From M3007 sp044347755 (GTDB lineage Bacteria; Bacteroidota; Bacteroidia; Chitinophagales; Saprospiraceae), in the NCBI GenBank assembly GCA_044347755.1, contig JBIKUE010000130.1, positions 1 to 12,631 on the forward strand: DNA of 12,631 nt, read 5' to 3'. Below the pieces are notes generated by a model. It searched no databases. It saw only the letters and a list, made by a program, of their open reading frames with translations, and had not been told where the DNA came from. Position 1 is the stretch's first letter. Every line of letters starts with the position of its first letter. Shown piece by piece: positions 1-6,708 of this stretch. The position numbers and the translations under genes are program-made.

Positions 1-119
1 TCTTTTGAGCAACGAAGTTTACAACCCAGAATCAATTTCAAATCGTTCACATCCAAAAGCCTTTCTAAAAAATTGATTGTCAGCAAATTAACCCAGATTC
101 AAAATTCCTTAACCGGACA
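1..119. mobile_element. possible end of an insertion sequence (runs off left edge)
   Basis: On the minus strand the maturase fragment at 120-287 stops in TAG, and the sequence continues GTGTCCGGTTAAGG. That looks like an IS terminal sequence, and the stop codon sits exactly at this junction. No long ORF is visible in these 119 bases. The assignment rests only on the shape of the junction and a resemblance to IS ends; the transposase would lie outside the window. Confidence 0.25.
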
Positions 120-287
120 CTACTGAAATATAATATATTTTGGCTCGCACCCATTTTTAATTTCTACAGTGTCAAGAAAAAATGTGTCATCGCGATCAAT
201 TCTAATAAATGGCACTTCCCAGTGTATTAACCACTTGATAATATGTACTGTAGAAAGGTCGTCCCGATCAGACATTATTAATAACAT
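120..287 (-). pseudogene. N-terminal fragment of a grasp-with-spasm-type ATP-grasp peptide maturase
   Basis: This short ORF encodes 55 residues, starting MLLIMSDRDDLSTVHIIKWL and followed by a PFIRIDRDD segment. The pattern (hydrophobic MxLI start, D-x-ST, WL about ten residues on, then F-I-R-I) is what I recognise at the N-terminus of GRASP-type maturases of the grasp-with-spasm peptide system. These ATP-grasp enzymes modify small ribosomal peptides together with a SPASM radical-SAM partner and are common in Bacteroidota. A whole enzyme is about 300 residues or more, so only the pre-ATP-grasp start remains and the fragment cannot be active. I chose the start at 287 over the internal Met at 275 because the extra MLLI completes the family pattern. 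It ends at a possible IS boundary. No partner SPASM protein or precursor peptide is visible. Assignment is from memory of the family pattern. Confidence 0.5.
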
Positions 288-317
288 TTTTCATGTATTT
301 TGTGAGCTCTAAACATA

Positions 318-1373
318 TTACATTTTTTTTGCTGTAAAAGAGGAAGAGAGATCTAGTGGCGGAAGATTTATTTTTGCTCTAACTATATCAACGTCCTTGG
401 GGTTTTCTATTGGAGATAGCTTAAATAAAGATGGGTTATCCGTATCCGGTCTAAATTGAGTCCCATAACGTTGATATCCAGTTTCTTTAATATGTGCTTT
501 GTCAAACATAATTGCATAGCGACTCCATTGAATATAACCACTTTCGCATGCTTTTTCTAAAATGGGTAGGGTTTTTTTCATTTTTAGCAAATCGTTTGAA
601 TGCGTGATAGAATAAAAAATTGCATCAGACTGTCGAGCTCCAACCTTTGCGGGTTCTGGCCAAGAATTTTTTTCAAGAATGAGTTGTATAGCCTCTTCAG
701 CATTTATTGAGTCAAGAAATAAAACTTTGAGGTTGCTTAATGAATTTATTGAATCGATTCCAATTGGAATATACCCTTTTACTTCTTTATAAATCGCCCC
801 AATACTCCTATAACGTTGATCTTTAAAATATAAATTGTCCAGCCTATATGAAAAGTCTGATTCTTTATATTTTCTATATTTTAATTTGACTAAGGTTTCA
901 ATTTTTTTCCACAAAATACTTGAATGTAATGGAATTAAGTCTGGATCATGAAGCAGTAACATGCCGTCTGAGGAATTCAATTTGATCCATTTAAACAGGT
1001 AATAAAATGCTGAATCGATATTGGCTTTCTGGGAGTACACAGAAGCCAGACTATAATACTTGTATGCGATACCATAATTGAGTTCTTTGACCTCAACCCG
1101 CCTATTCAGGCGTCTACCCATCTCTGTGCGATTATCTGCAGCCATACTGTCACTTCCAAATGCATTTATTTCAAAATAATCTAAAGATAATTGCCCATTT
1201 TTAACTAAGTAATCCCGAACTTCGATAGCTCTTCGTTCAGATAACCCTTTGTTCCCTTGGCCACTAACATCAGCATGCCCATTAATAGCAAAAAGCGCTT
1301 CCTTTCTATTAGAGTTGTTGCGACGTAACTGATTGATAATCAAAGTGTGTATTTTTGCTGCAAATCGTACCAC
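318..1373 (-). pseudogene. 3' half of split OmpA-like / TPR / DUF6624 secreted protein gene
   Basis: This is a 351-residue ORF with a GTG start and no signal peptide. Residues about 22-95 are most of an OmpA C-terminal domain, with INGHADVSGQGNKGLSERR followed by NRRVEV, the peptidoglycan-binding part. Residues about 100-165 look like TPR-type helices (YYSLASVYSQKANIDSAFYYL, then DPDLIPLHSSILWKKIE). The last ~180 residues match the pattern of DUF6624, including YGTQF at about 303 and a terminal NLPPLDLS. The first ~21 residues come from inserted sequence rather than the OmpA fold. The missing signal peptide and N-terminal domain are encoded at 1700-2670. Removing 460 bp rejoins both halves in frame as a protein of about 630 residues. 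As it stands it could only make a cytoplasmic fragment, perhaps transcribed from the repeat element upstream. Confidence 0.7.
1240..1310. repeat. 71-bp exact direct repeat, copy 1
   Basis: These 71 bp recur base for base at 1700-1770. They encode the NRKEALFAINGHADVSGQG stretch of the OmpA domain and are read in the same frame in both ORFs. The two copies enclose 389 bp that contain repeat element A. Confidence 0.95.
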
Positions 1374-1434
1374 TATGGCAATTAATTACAAAGAAGTAAG
1401 AAACGATCGGCAGTGGAAAGCGAGTACAGGGTTG
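1311..1434. other. 124-bp segment of unknown origin between direct repeat and element A
   Basis: This stretch lies between the first 71-bp repeat and the left end of element A. On the minus strand it stays open and gives VRFAAKIHTLIINQLRRNNS directly before the repeated OmpA segment. It could be the remnant of a second, paralogous OmpA-like gene, or filler carried in with the insertion. It does not match the corresponding part of the upstream half, DTLNQLGRIVLDSFIIRIK. I see no other feature in it. Confidence 0.5.
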
Positions 1435-1699
1435 CCCGCTAGCGCGAAACTATCCAAGCCCAACGCAGGCTGGCGCGATGGCTTCAGCCTCGTGCCGAGT
1501 ATCCGCGTCGGCTTTGCCGACAAACGCAAGGTGGGTTGGATTATCAAAGTTAAGTCAAAAAACCAAGGATACGAGTGGGGTAACGCTAAAATTTGTGCCT
1601 TATTTGTCGGCAAAGCCGACTGAAATAGTATGTCACGATGTTGAAACATCGCGCCAGCGTGCGTTGGGCTTGGGGAAGCGGAGCTTCGCGCAAGCGGGG
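1435..1699 (-). mobile_element. REP-like inverted-repeat element, copy A (minus orientation)
   Basis: This ~265-bp element has inverted-repeat arms. The left arm begins CCCGCTAGCGCGAAAC and the right arm ends GCTTCGCGCAAGCGGGG. Both arms contain the CAACGCA(C/G)GCTGGCGCGAT block and a GTCGGC-ttt-GCCGAC hairpin. The right arm is the variant in which a CGATGT-tgaa-ACATCG hairpin replaces the GGC-tgaa-GCC one. Read on the minus strand the order is variant arm, promoter-like block, standard arm, the same as copy C. Copy A lacks the ~75 bp that carry the transposase-like start codons in B and C. It lies inside the OmpA-like gene and abuts the second 71-bp repeat. Confidence 0.8.
1545..1574 (-). 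promoter_or_regulatory. degraded Bacteroidota-type promoter inside element A
   Basis: On the minus strand TAACTTTG (1545-1552) fits the Bacteroidota -7 consensus TAnnTTTG. Where copies B and C have a -33 TTG at 20 nt, this copy reads TCG with one base fewer in the spacer, so it is probably weaker. It points left, toward the 3' half of the split OmpA-like gene about 170 bp away. Confidence 0.35.
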
Positions 1700-2670
1700 G
1701 ATAACCCTTTGTTCCCTTGGCCACTAACATCAGCATGCCCATTAATAGCAAAAAGCGCTTCCTTTCTATTTTTAATTCTAATAATAAAGGAATCTAAAAC
1801 TATGCGCCCTAATTGATTCAAAGTATCAACATCCTTATCGAAATAAATACGTATTAAATTGCTAGGTTCTTTATCGGTGATTGCTTCCGATTTTTCCTGT
1901 AAACTATGTAAAAAAGGATACTCAATGACTTTTTTAGTTATTGTGCTATCTAGATCTGACACTTTATGTATATCAATATTATCAATAAAAAAATAATAGC
2001 TAAGGCCTCTATCATCAGCCGGAAAAATATACGGTTTTAGTGGATTATAAAAAGCACCTAATGCAATATCTGAAAGAGGTTTTGTTGGCTTAATAAGAAA
2101 ATTAACATTATACCATTCTTCAATCTTAATACTATCAATTACAAAAGGAGTATCGTTAATTTCAATGCAATTAGGCTTGCCTTTGAAGTTTTTATCCGAA
2201 AATGCTATTCCAAAGTTTTGTGGGAACAATGGATAATAAAATGTTCCGTCACTTTTTGGGATAAACACCCAAAAACTTACAGAATAAATGGAGGATTGTA
2301 TTAATGTATCAGTAAGACTTGATTGAATATATCCACCGCTTCCAATACCACATTCTCCTCCTTTGGGATTAACCCATAACCTAATCATGGAGTTTCCATC
2401 ATATGGTTGACATTTTTTAAAGTTGTAGCCCAGTGATTCGGCTTGCCATTGGGTTGCTTTATATTTTGTGGAGAATAGTGCGCTCATATTTGCTTTCGAA
2501 AAAGACTTCCAACCTTGAACAGTTTGACAAAACTCAGCATTTTTCAAAAATGGCGCTTGTTGAAGCCTTTCTAAGGGCTTCAGGTGGTTTTCAAACCCGG
2601 GGTTAACGATGAAATTTTGCCCTGACAATAAAACTGGAAGTATTGATAAAAACAAAGCTATATGAGGCAT
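1633..2670 (-). pseudogene. 5' half of split secreted OmpA-like / DUF6624 gene
   Basis: This 345-residue ORF starts with a signal peptide (MPHIALFLSILPVLLSGQ). NPGFE follows at residues 23-27, a signature at the start of many Bacteroidota secreted proteins with a jelly-roll, carbohydrate-binding-like domain, which here seems to end at FFIDNIDI near residue 230. The OmpA-like domain begins around residue 274 with IRIYFDKDVDTLNQLG and continues to GNKGLS near residue 323. The last ~22 residues are read out of repeat element A and are not part of the fold. OmpA domains of this type anchor proteins to peptidoglycan, so the ancestral protein was probably periplasmic or outer-membrane-associated. 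The missing remainder is at 318-1310. I do not know its role; it sits just downstream of a broken RHS cassette and may have belonged to it. Confidence 0.7.
1700..1770. repeat. 71-bp exact direct repeat, copy 2
   Basis: Identical to 1240-1310 and directly adjacent to the right end of element A. The two copies are offset by 460 bp, and deleting one repeat plus the intervening DNA restores a continuous OmpA domain. Confidence 0.95.
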
Positions 2671-2687
2671 AACGTGCTTATTTGATT

Positions 2688-2747
2688 AATACCACGCTAT
2701 TGAAAATATAGGCTTATGCTATATTATTTGTACAATAGCGTGATATT
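2688..2747. promoter_or_regulatory. inverted repeat upstream of the OmpA-like gene
   Basis: AATACCACGCTATTG (2688-2702) and its inverted partner (2733-2747) match at 14 of 15 positions around a 30-bp spacer. The left arm ends 18 bp upstream of the ATG at 2670. A 13-bp direct repeat, TTATGCTATATTA, occurs at 2714-2726 and 2752-2764, the second copy overlapping the end of the neighbouring ORF. It could be an operator, a hairpin or a recombination scar. No clear TAnnTTTG promoter was found here. Confidence 0.4.
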
Positions 2748-2761
2748 GATTTTATGCTATA

Positions 2762-3229
2762 TTAAACTAAATCCCCTGCGGAATCATCTGACTTACCATC
2801 ATCAGTTTTCCTGATAGTATCCAAATCCTGGCCTGAGGAGCTATAAGTATAGGCAGTATCATGCGTGCCTGTTCCTGGACGATCCGTATCGATACCACCT
2901 CCTACAATTGCATTCAAATTTTTCAAAGAGGTAGGAGCAAACATTTTAAACTTGTCGTCAGAAATTTTTTCGAATTTCATAATAACTAAATTGAACTTTA
3001 AGTCCTGCTTTTCAATCGCCTTCTTCTGCATCGATTCAGGCCGGGTAGGAATTTTCCCGACTTCTATTCTCGCTGGTCCAACATGGTACCATTTTGTGCC
3101 AAGTGAATCATCTACCCATAAGGTCAGGCTGCCTCGGCGTTTTAACCCGGAATTGTACTCTTTCCAGTTTGTAACTTTATATCGGTCTTTGGGCTTGTTT
3201 GGTTCGTTGATTGAATCTATCTTTGTCAT
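2762..3229 (-). pseudogene. chimeric ORF: IS5/IS903-like transposase N-terminus fused to an unknown tail
   Basis: The 155-residue ORF begins with a segment typical of IS5-family (IS903 group) transposase N-termini: RYKVTNWKEYNSGLKRRGSL, then TLWVDD and a W-Y-H-V-G-P-A stretch. In intact transposases (over 300 residues) a YSD motif and the DDE catalytic core follow; here the similarity stops near residue 53. The remaining ~100 residues (ARIEVGKIPTR through NAIVGGGIDTDRPGTGTHD to SDDSAGDLV) resemble no transposase I know. They are probably the 3' end of an unrelated gene joined in frame by deletion of the rest of the IS. The tail is acidic and polar with no membrane segment. No transposition activity is possible. 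The tail could be the remains of an immunity or lipoprotein gene from cassette 1, but nothing in it proves that. Confidence 0.65.
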
Positions 3230-3334
3230 GGGCCAGGAAGTCGTTTTTTAAGCTTTGTAACTCAAAAATACGCTTGCTGGCTCACTTTTCTTCCTGAAAA
3301 TTACCCGATCCTCGGGGATTCATGCAACAAAGCC
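3071..3334 (-). mobile_element. 5' remnant of an IS5/IS903-like insertion sequence
   Basis: The minus strand starting at 3334 reads GGCTTTGTTGCATGAATCC, which resembles the terminal inverted repeat of IS903-type elements (GGCTTTGTTG...). The transposase ATG follows 105 bp inside, as expected for such an element. The remnant ends where transposase similarity ends, near 3071. The rest of the element and its other end are absent, so no target duplication can be checked. Confidence 0.6.
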
Positions 3335-3468
3335 ATTTCATATTGCTCTTTTATTCTTCCAAGTGTGCTTACTGAGCTATATGCCTCACTCTCCATCCCA
3401 TTAGGATCAATAAACAACAGTGGATTATTGATAGTATAACCATATTCTGACCAGTTTGATTGTTTCTC

Positions 3469-3854
3469 CCCCATCGGATCCACACTCCACCATCTCCCCA
3501 AACTTGCATCATACCACCGCGCCCCATAATCGCTCAAATTCAGCCCCAGATCCTCGTTTAGTTCCTTGCCATTGTATTTATACCCATTGTTAGTCACCGG
3601 CGCCGTGCCTATTCCTTCCATCAGCATCCCAAATGGGTAATAGTGCAATTCCTGCAGGAAGGTAACTGCGGTACCATTGGCCCGGAAGTTTATTCGCGCG
3701 TTGCCCAGGTGGTCTTTGATGGTGTACTCATAGTAAAACGCCGAGGCGCCGTTGGGTGTACAACGTCCTTCTCCGTGATATATTGCATCTAATGCGTTGC
3801 CAAGGTACTCTATGCCGGATACATAGTTCCTGGTTTCTGTGGGCGTTGTTTTGG
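3469..3854 (-). repeat. RHS core block shared with 12246-12631
   Basis: This block aligns without gaps to 12246-12631 with about 15 mismatches (about 96%). The match ends at DPMG, exactly where the variable tips start, and at the other end it runs off the window. The equivalent part of cassette 2 is much more divergent. Confidence 0.85.
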
Positions 3855-4628
3855 TGAGTTTTTCTCCATCCGCCGTGTAGGTGATCGTAATCTCCGAGCC
3901 TCCGGGATTGGCGATGTAATTGGGTAAATTCAGGTAATTGTACTGGAAGGACAGGCTTTTGTGGTTGTCCTGTGTGAGATTGCCGCTCAGATCATAGGTG
4001 TAGGCGGCTGCTCCAGATGTAAATTTGAAGCCTTTGGCAGCGCTTCCGGCATCTGATACATTGGTGAGCCTGTCTGGCCGGGCCGCATCACCATACGTGT
4101 ACGTGAGCTGGTCTATGACGCCAAATGTAGCAGGCGCCGTCAGGCCTCTACGCGTGTACGACTTGATATTCCCGTTCAGATCGTAACTGATATTGCTTTC
4201 GGAGTAATTGTTGGTATTTACCCAGCCAGCGCCGTTATGGGTGAAGTGATTGGCCGTCAGCAAGCGGTTGGCGTAGTCGTAGGTAAAGCGGTATTGCTGC
4301 CGGGTGAGGCAGGAACCGTTTACATTGGTGCGCCATTGCATGGCAGCTATGTTGCCGTTGAATTGCGCTGTTGCGCCATTGGCGGTGCTTTCATAGTCCA
4401 GAGACATGTTGAAAAGATCGGCCAGTTGGTCGCCGCCTTGTAAGGCACAGGATCCGGGATTGTTGATGCTTGTAAGCCAGCCACGGATGTTGTAAGCATA
4501 ATCCAGGCTCTGCAGGTAGTTGAAGCTGGCGCCGAGCGCTACAGGATTTATACCATCGTAATTGCTGGCATGCAAACGTTTATCTGCCAGGCGGTTGAGT
4601 TCATCGTACACCGGAGCGGCGGTTACTA

Positions 4629-5278
4629 CCCAGCCGCTGGTGGGTACCCCGGCTGTGGTTTTTACGTTATGCCGGGTAAATCGCAGGCGGCCCGCTTCGT
4701 CGTAAGTGTATTCTTCGCGGATGTAGTAGGTTTTCTGAGAGCCGCCGGGAGGCGTGCCGGTATGATCGCGCCGGGTTTTGGTGACCCGGTTGGCAAAATC
4801 GTAGGCGCTGGAGGTGATGTCTGCTCCGCTGAGGTGGTTCTGTTTGTTTACCTGAATGACGCTGTATTCCTTGTCGTAATACGTGCGCGTGGTCAGGAAT
4901 ACGGTGGGCGCGGTACCGTCATTTTTCAGGATACCGGTTTTGGAGGCGGTGGGCTTTCCGCGCGTGCGCAGGAAAGCAGCGGTTTCGTAGCCGCTTTCAG
5001 CAGGGTTGGTATATGTTTCCGTTCCGGAGAGACTTCCGTTGTTGTCAATATCGTAGTCGTCGTAATAAAACACCTTGTACACGTCCAGGTTGTTATCCGT
5101 TGGGAAGCTGGTGCTGGTGTAGTAGTGCGGCGCGGTGGTATTGGGCGTTTCAAACAGCGGGTTGGTACCAGCTGGAGAGGCTGTCCCCTTATACTTGCCG
5201 GTTACTACCGGGCGGCTGAGGATATCGTACCGGGTGAATACCTTGAAACCTTTGGCATCGGTTGTAAGCACCGGGCGG
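4629..5278 (-). repeat. RHS core block shared with 9697-10346
   Basis: This 650-bp block aligns without gaps to 9697-10346, with about ten mismatches by eye (roughly 98% identity). Just downstream in the reading direction (below 4629 and 9697) the two cores fall to clearly lower similarity. At the other end, copy 2 stops at 10346 while copy 1 continues. Such blocks are natural substrates for homologous recombination between cassettes. Confidence 0.85.
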
Positions 5279-5390
5279 TCGAGGCGGTCGTAGGCGATGG
5301 TGGTGGTACCGCCGGAGGGTACGGTTTTGCTCGTCATACGCCCGCGACTGTCGTAGGCGTATTTGAAGATCATGGAGGCGTAGTTGGCGT

Positions 5391-5398
5391 GGTTGTAG
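5391..5398. repeat. flanking direct repeat GGTTGTAG (left of composite insertion)
   Basis: GGTTGTAG here is repeated at 6709-6716, on the other side of the B-gene-C unit. The unambiguous core is TTGTAG; the leading GG may belong to the element end. It encodes the Y-N of WDYNHANYAS in the RHS core and has the same codon phase on both sides. It is consistent with a target-site duplication of 6-8 bp. Confidence 0.6.
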
Positions 5399-5738
5399 CC
5401 CCGCTAGCGCGAAGCTACCCAATCTCAAGCCCAACGCACGCTGGCGCGATGGCTTCAGCCTCGTGCCGAGTATCCCCGTCGGCTTTGCCGACAAATACGG
5501 CACAAATTTTAGCGCTACCCTGCTTGCATCAATCGTTTTTTGCGCTTAACTTTGAAAAACCAAACAACCAATGAAATGAGTGTCCAATACAAAATCCGTG
5601 ACCAGCAGGTAGTTATCCCACTTTGGACTAAAGCACCCACCTTGCGTTTGTCGGCAGAGCCGACGGGGATACTCGGCACGAGGCTGAAGCCATCGCGCCA
5701 GCCTGCGTTGGGCTTGGGTAGCTTCGCGCTAGCAGGGG
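5399..5738 (+). mobile_element. REP-like inverted-repeat element, copy B
   Basis: This 340-bp element has near-perfect inverted arms of about 95 bp. Each outer end reads GCTAGCGCGAAGCTACCC inward, followed by CAACGCA(C/G)GCTGGCGCGAT, GGCTTCAGCC and GTCGGC-nnn-GCCGAC. In the right-arm hairpin the loop has changed (ttt to aga) while both stem halves are kept. Between the arms lie a Bacteroidota-type promoter and the start codons of a transposase-like reading frame. Both arms are of the standard type, unlike A and C. It cuts RHS core 1 at its left edge and lies 56 bp upstream of the gene at 5795. Confidence 0.85.
5524..5554 (+). promoter_or_regulatory. Bacteroidota-type promoter inside element B
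   Basis: TTG (5524-5526), a 20-nt spacer, then TAACTTTG (5547-5554) fit the Bacteroidota consensus (TTG about 20 nt before TAnnTTTG). Copy C has the same arrangement. It drives the short frame starting at 5576 and could read on into the gene at 5795. Confidence 0.55.
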
Positions 5739-5752
5739 CACATGCGTTTTGA
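5576..5752 (+). pseudogene. internally deleted RAYT-like transposase start in element B
   Basis: An ATG 21 nt after the TAACTTTG box opens a 58-residue frame that starts MSVQYKIRDQQVVIPLWTKA and then runs through the right arm of the element. The first 11 residues resemble the N-terminus of REP-associated (IS200-like, HUH/Y1) transposases of Bacteroidota, which read M-S-x-K-Y-K-I/F-x-D-x before their catalytic domain. The HUH motif and the catalytic Tyr are absent. I read it as the leftover start of a transposase gene whose body was deleted, making the element non-autonomous. The resemblance is short, so this is inference. An overlapping ATGAAATGA lies just upstream. Confidence 0.35.
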
Positions 5753-5794
5753 ACAAACCCTTTACAGTCGCTATAAAAATTCAATTTTTGAAAT
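5739..5794 (+). promoter_or_regulatory. leader of the gene at 5795, weak promoter candidate
   Basis: This 56-bp AT-rich leader contains TTTTG (5747-5751), 20 nt, then TATAAAAA (5772-5779). The spacing is right for a Bacteroidota promoter, but the -7 element departs from TAnnTTTG. The stronger candidate is the one inside element B. Confidence 0.25.
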
Positions 5795-6295
5795 ATGCAG
5801 AATAAAATTTTCATTTTCGTTTTGCTGCAGGCTTTTTCTCTGCATTCAATCATAAGTCAAACAAGTGTTGATACGCTGGTTGAAATTGAGAATGTGTATG
5901 AAAAAGTATTTAAGATTGGTGATACATTATATTTTAAAGAGAACCGGTTTACATTAGATGATGTACTCCAAGGAGGAGATAATTTTACATACCCTTTTTA
6001 TTGGATAAAAATCATACCTTATGATAAAAAAGGCACTATGACCGTTTTTAAGTTGGATGGTACGGTTTTAATCTGGGAAAAAACATATTATGGAACGGGG
6101 AAGGTAACTTGTCATGAAGGGAATTTTTATGACCCAGAGAGAATGTTAGAAGTAAAGGCTCAAACATGTATTTATGAACGATTCCCGCATGGGATTTGGC
6201 GGTACTTTAATAAGCAAAATCAAATTGAAACTGTTGAAATTTATGATATGGGCGAGTTGAAATCTAGGGTGCACTTATTAGACCATCAAAAATGA
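5795..6295 (+). CDS. small secreted protein with a MORN/YwqK-like motif, carried between elements B and C
   Basis: This 166-residue protein has a probable Sec signal peptide (MQNKIFIFVLLQAFSLHSII, cleavage near SQT). The mature part is rich in aromatic and charged residues. It ends in a MORN/YwqK-like unit, HGIWRYFNKQNQIETVEIYD followed by MGELKS, the kind of repeat found in Bacteroidota proteins annotated as YwqK-family antitoxins. Two cysteines, at C-H-E-G and Q-T-C-I-Y, could pair after export. It is the only convincing plus-strand gene in the window and is AT-rich compared with the RHS core around it. Repeat elements B (56 bp upstream) and C (71 bp downstream) flank it in the same orientation. 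It may be an immunity or accessory protein captured as passenger. The protein at 10418-11443 carries a similar motif. Confidence 0.7.
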   Translation: MQNKIFIFVLLQAFSLHSIISQTSVDTLVEIENVYEKVFKIGDTLYFKENRFTLDDVLQGGDNFTYPFYWIKIIPYDKKGTMTVFKLDGTVLIWEKTYYGTGKVTCHEGNFYDPERMLEVKAQTCIYERFPHGIWRYFNKQNQIETVEIYDMGELKSRVHLLDHQK

Positions 6296-6366
6296 GATAC
6301 AATAAGCCAGTTTTAACTACCTTCAGAGCCTGGATTTCCGCCTCGCCCGGTATTAACCCGGTATTC
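6296..6366. other. spacer between captured gene and element C
   Basis: This 71-bp gap contains a short tandem repeat, CCCGGTATT, twice in a row (around 6347-6366), immediately before the arm of element C. No gene and no clear terminator hairpin with a T-run is visible. Confidence 0.4.
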
Positions 6367-6708
6367 CCCCGCTTGCGCGAAGCTCCGTTCCCCCAAGCCC
6401 AACGCACGCTGGCGCGATATTTTAACATTGTGACATACTATTCCCGTCGGCTTTACCGACAACCATAGCACAGATTTTAGCGCTACCCCACTTGCATCCT
6501 TAGTTTTTTGAGCTTAACTTTGGTAAGCCAAACAACCAATGAAATGAGTGTCCAATACAAAATCCGTGACCAGCAGGAAGTTATCCCACTTTGGACTAAA
6601 GCGCCCACCTTGCGTTTGTCGGCAAAGCCGACGGGGATACTCGGCACGAGGCTGAAGCCATCGCGCCAGCGTGCGTTGGGCTTGAGATTGGGTAGCTTCG
6701 CGCTAGCG
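6367..6708 (+). mobile_element. REP-like inverted-repeat element, copy C
   Basis: This 342-bp element has the same orientation and layout as copy B. Its left arm is the variant type (GCTTGCGCGAAGCTCC outer end), with the inner GATGT-type hairpin partly degraded and GTCGGctttaCCGAC keeping five of six pairs. Its right arm is the standard type ending AGCTTCGCGCTAGCGG. The central block, with promoter and MSVQYKIRDQQ start codons, is almost identical to B. The right end abuts TTGTAG and then RHS core 1. Its promoter points toward, and antisense to, the RHS fragment and the lipocalin-like gene. Confidence 0.85.
6492..6522 (+). promoter_or_regulatory. Bacteroidota-type promoter inside element C
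   Basis: TTG (6492-6494), 20 nt, TAACTTTG (6515-6522), the same arrangement as in copy B. Downstream is the ATG at 6544 of the transposase-like start (MSVQYKIRDQQ), then the right arm and RHS DNA on the antisense strand. Confidence 0.55.

Larger units (their letters stand above)
3301..5400 (-). pseudogene. RHS cassette 1: 5'-less RHS core with toxin tip truncated by an IS
   Basis: This is RHS/YD-repeat sequence open from 5400 (GYNHANYASM) to the stop at 3301. It has many YD motifs (YAYDSRGRM, IAYDRLDRPV, YTYGDAARPDRL) and the conserved C-terminal core YGARWYDASLGRWWSVDPMG. RHS cores form a hollow shell that encapsulates a C-terminal toxin, which starts after a DPxG-type motif. Here only ~19 residues follow DPNGM before the IS-like end at 3334; the last residues (LLHESPRIG) are translated from the IS terminus. 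The toxin domain is therefore missing. Upstream, the core is interrupted by the composite repeat insertion (5399-6708) and continues in frame at 6709-6859. There is no start codon context or promoter. Its 5' part is nearly identical to cassette 2 and its 3' part to cassette 3. Confidence 0.85.

Noticed and set aside
1240..1770. Diversity-generating retroelement (template/variable repeat pair)
   Set aside because: The two 71-bp copies are identical with no adenine-specific differences, and no reverse transcriptase is present.
1386..1816. Several short ORFs on both strands with peptides such as GTRLKPSRQ and SALPTNK
   Set aside because: These are translations of the inverted arms of element A in different frames; they recur wherever an element copy occurs and do not look like proteins.
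2865..3251. 128-aa plus-strand ORF
   Set aside because: It is antisense to the chimeric transposase-derived ORF, which has recognisable transposase similarity on the minus strand.
4570..5574. Long plus-strand ORF (334 aa) opposite RHS core 1
   Set aside because: It is antisense to the RHS coding frame in GC-rich YD-repeat DNA, is low-complexity (Gly/Val-rich), and its counterpart appears at 9431-10450 simply because the cores are nearly identical.
5515..5853. 112-aa minus-strand ORF across element B
   Set aside because: It is a readthrough of the element and of the antisense of the real gene at 5795, with no coding character.
5399..6708. CRISPR array or integron cassette array
   Set aside because: The repeats are ~340-bp elements with inverted arms, not short regularly spaced repeats, and no cas gene or integrase is present.
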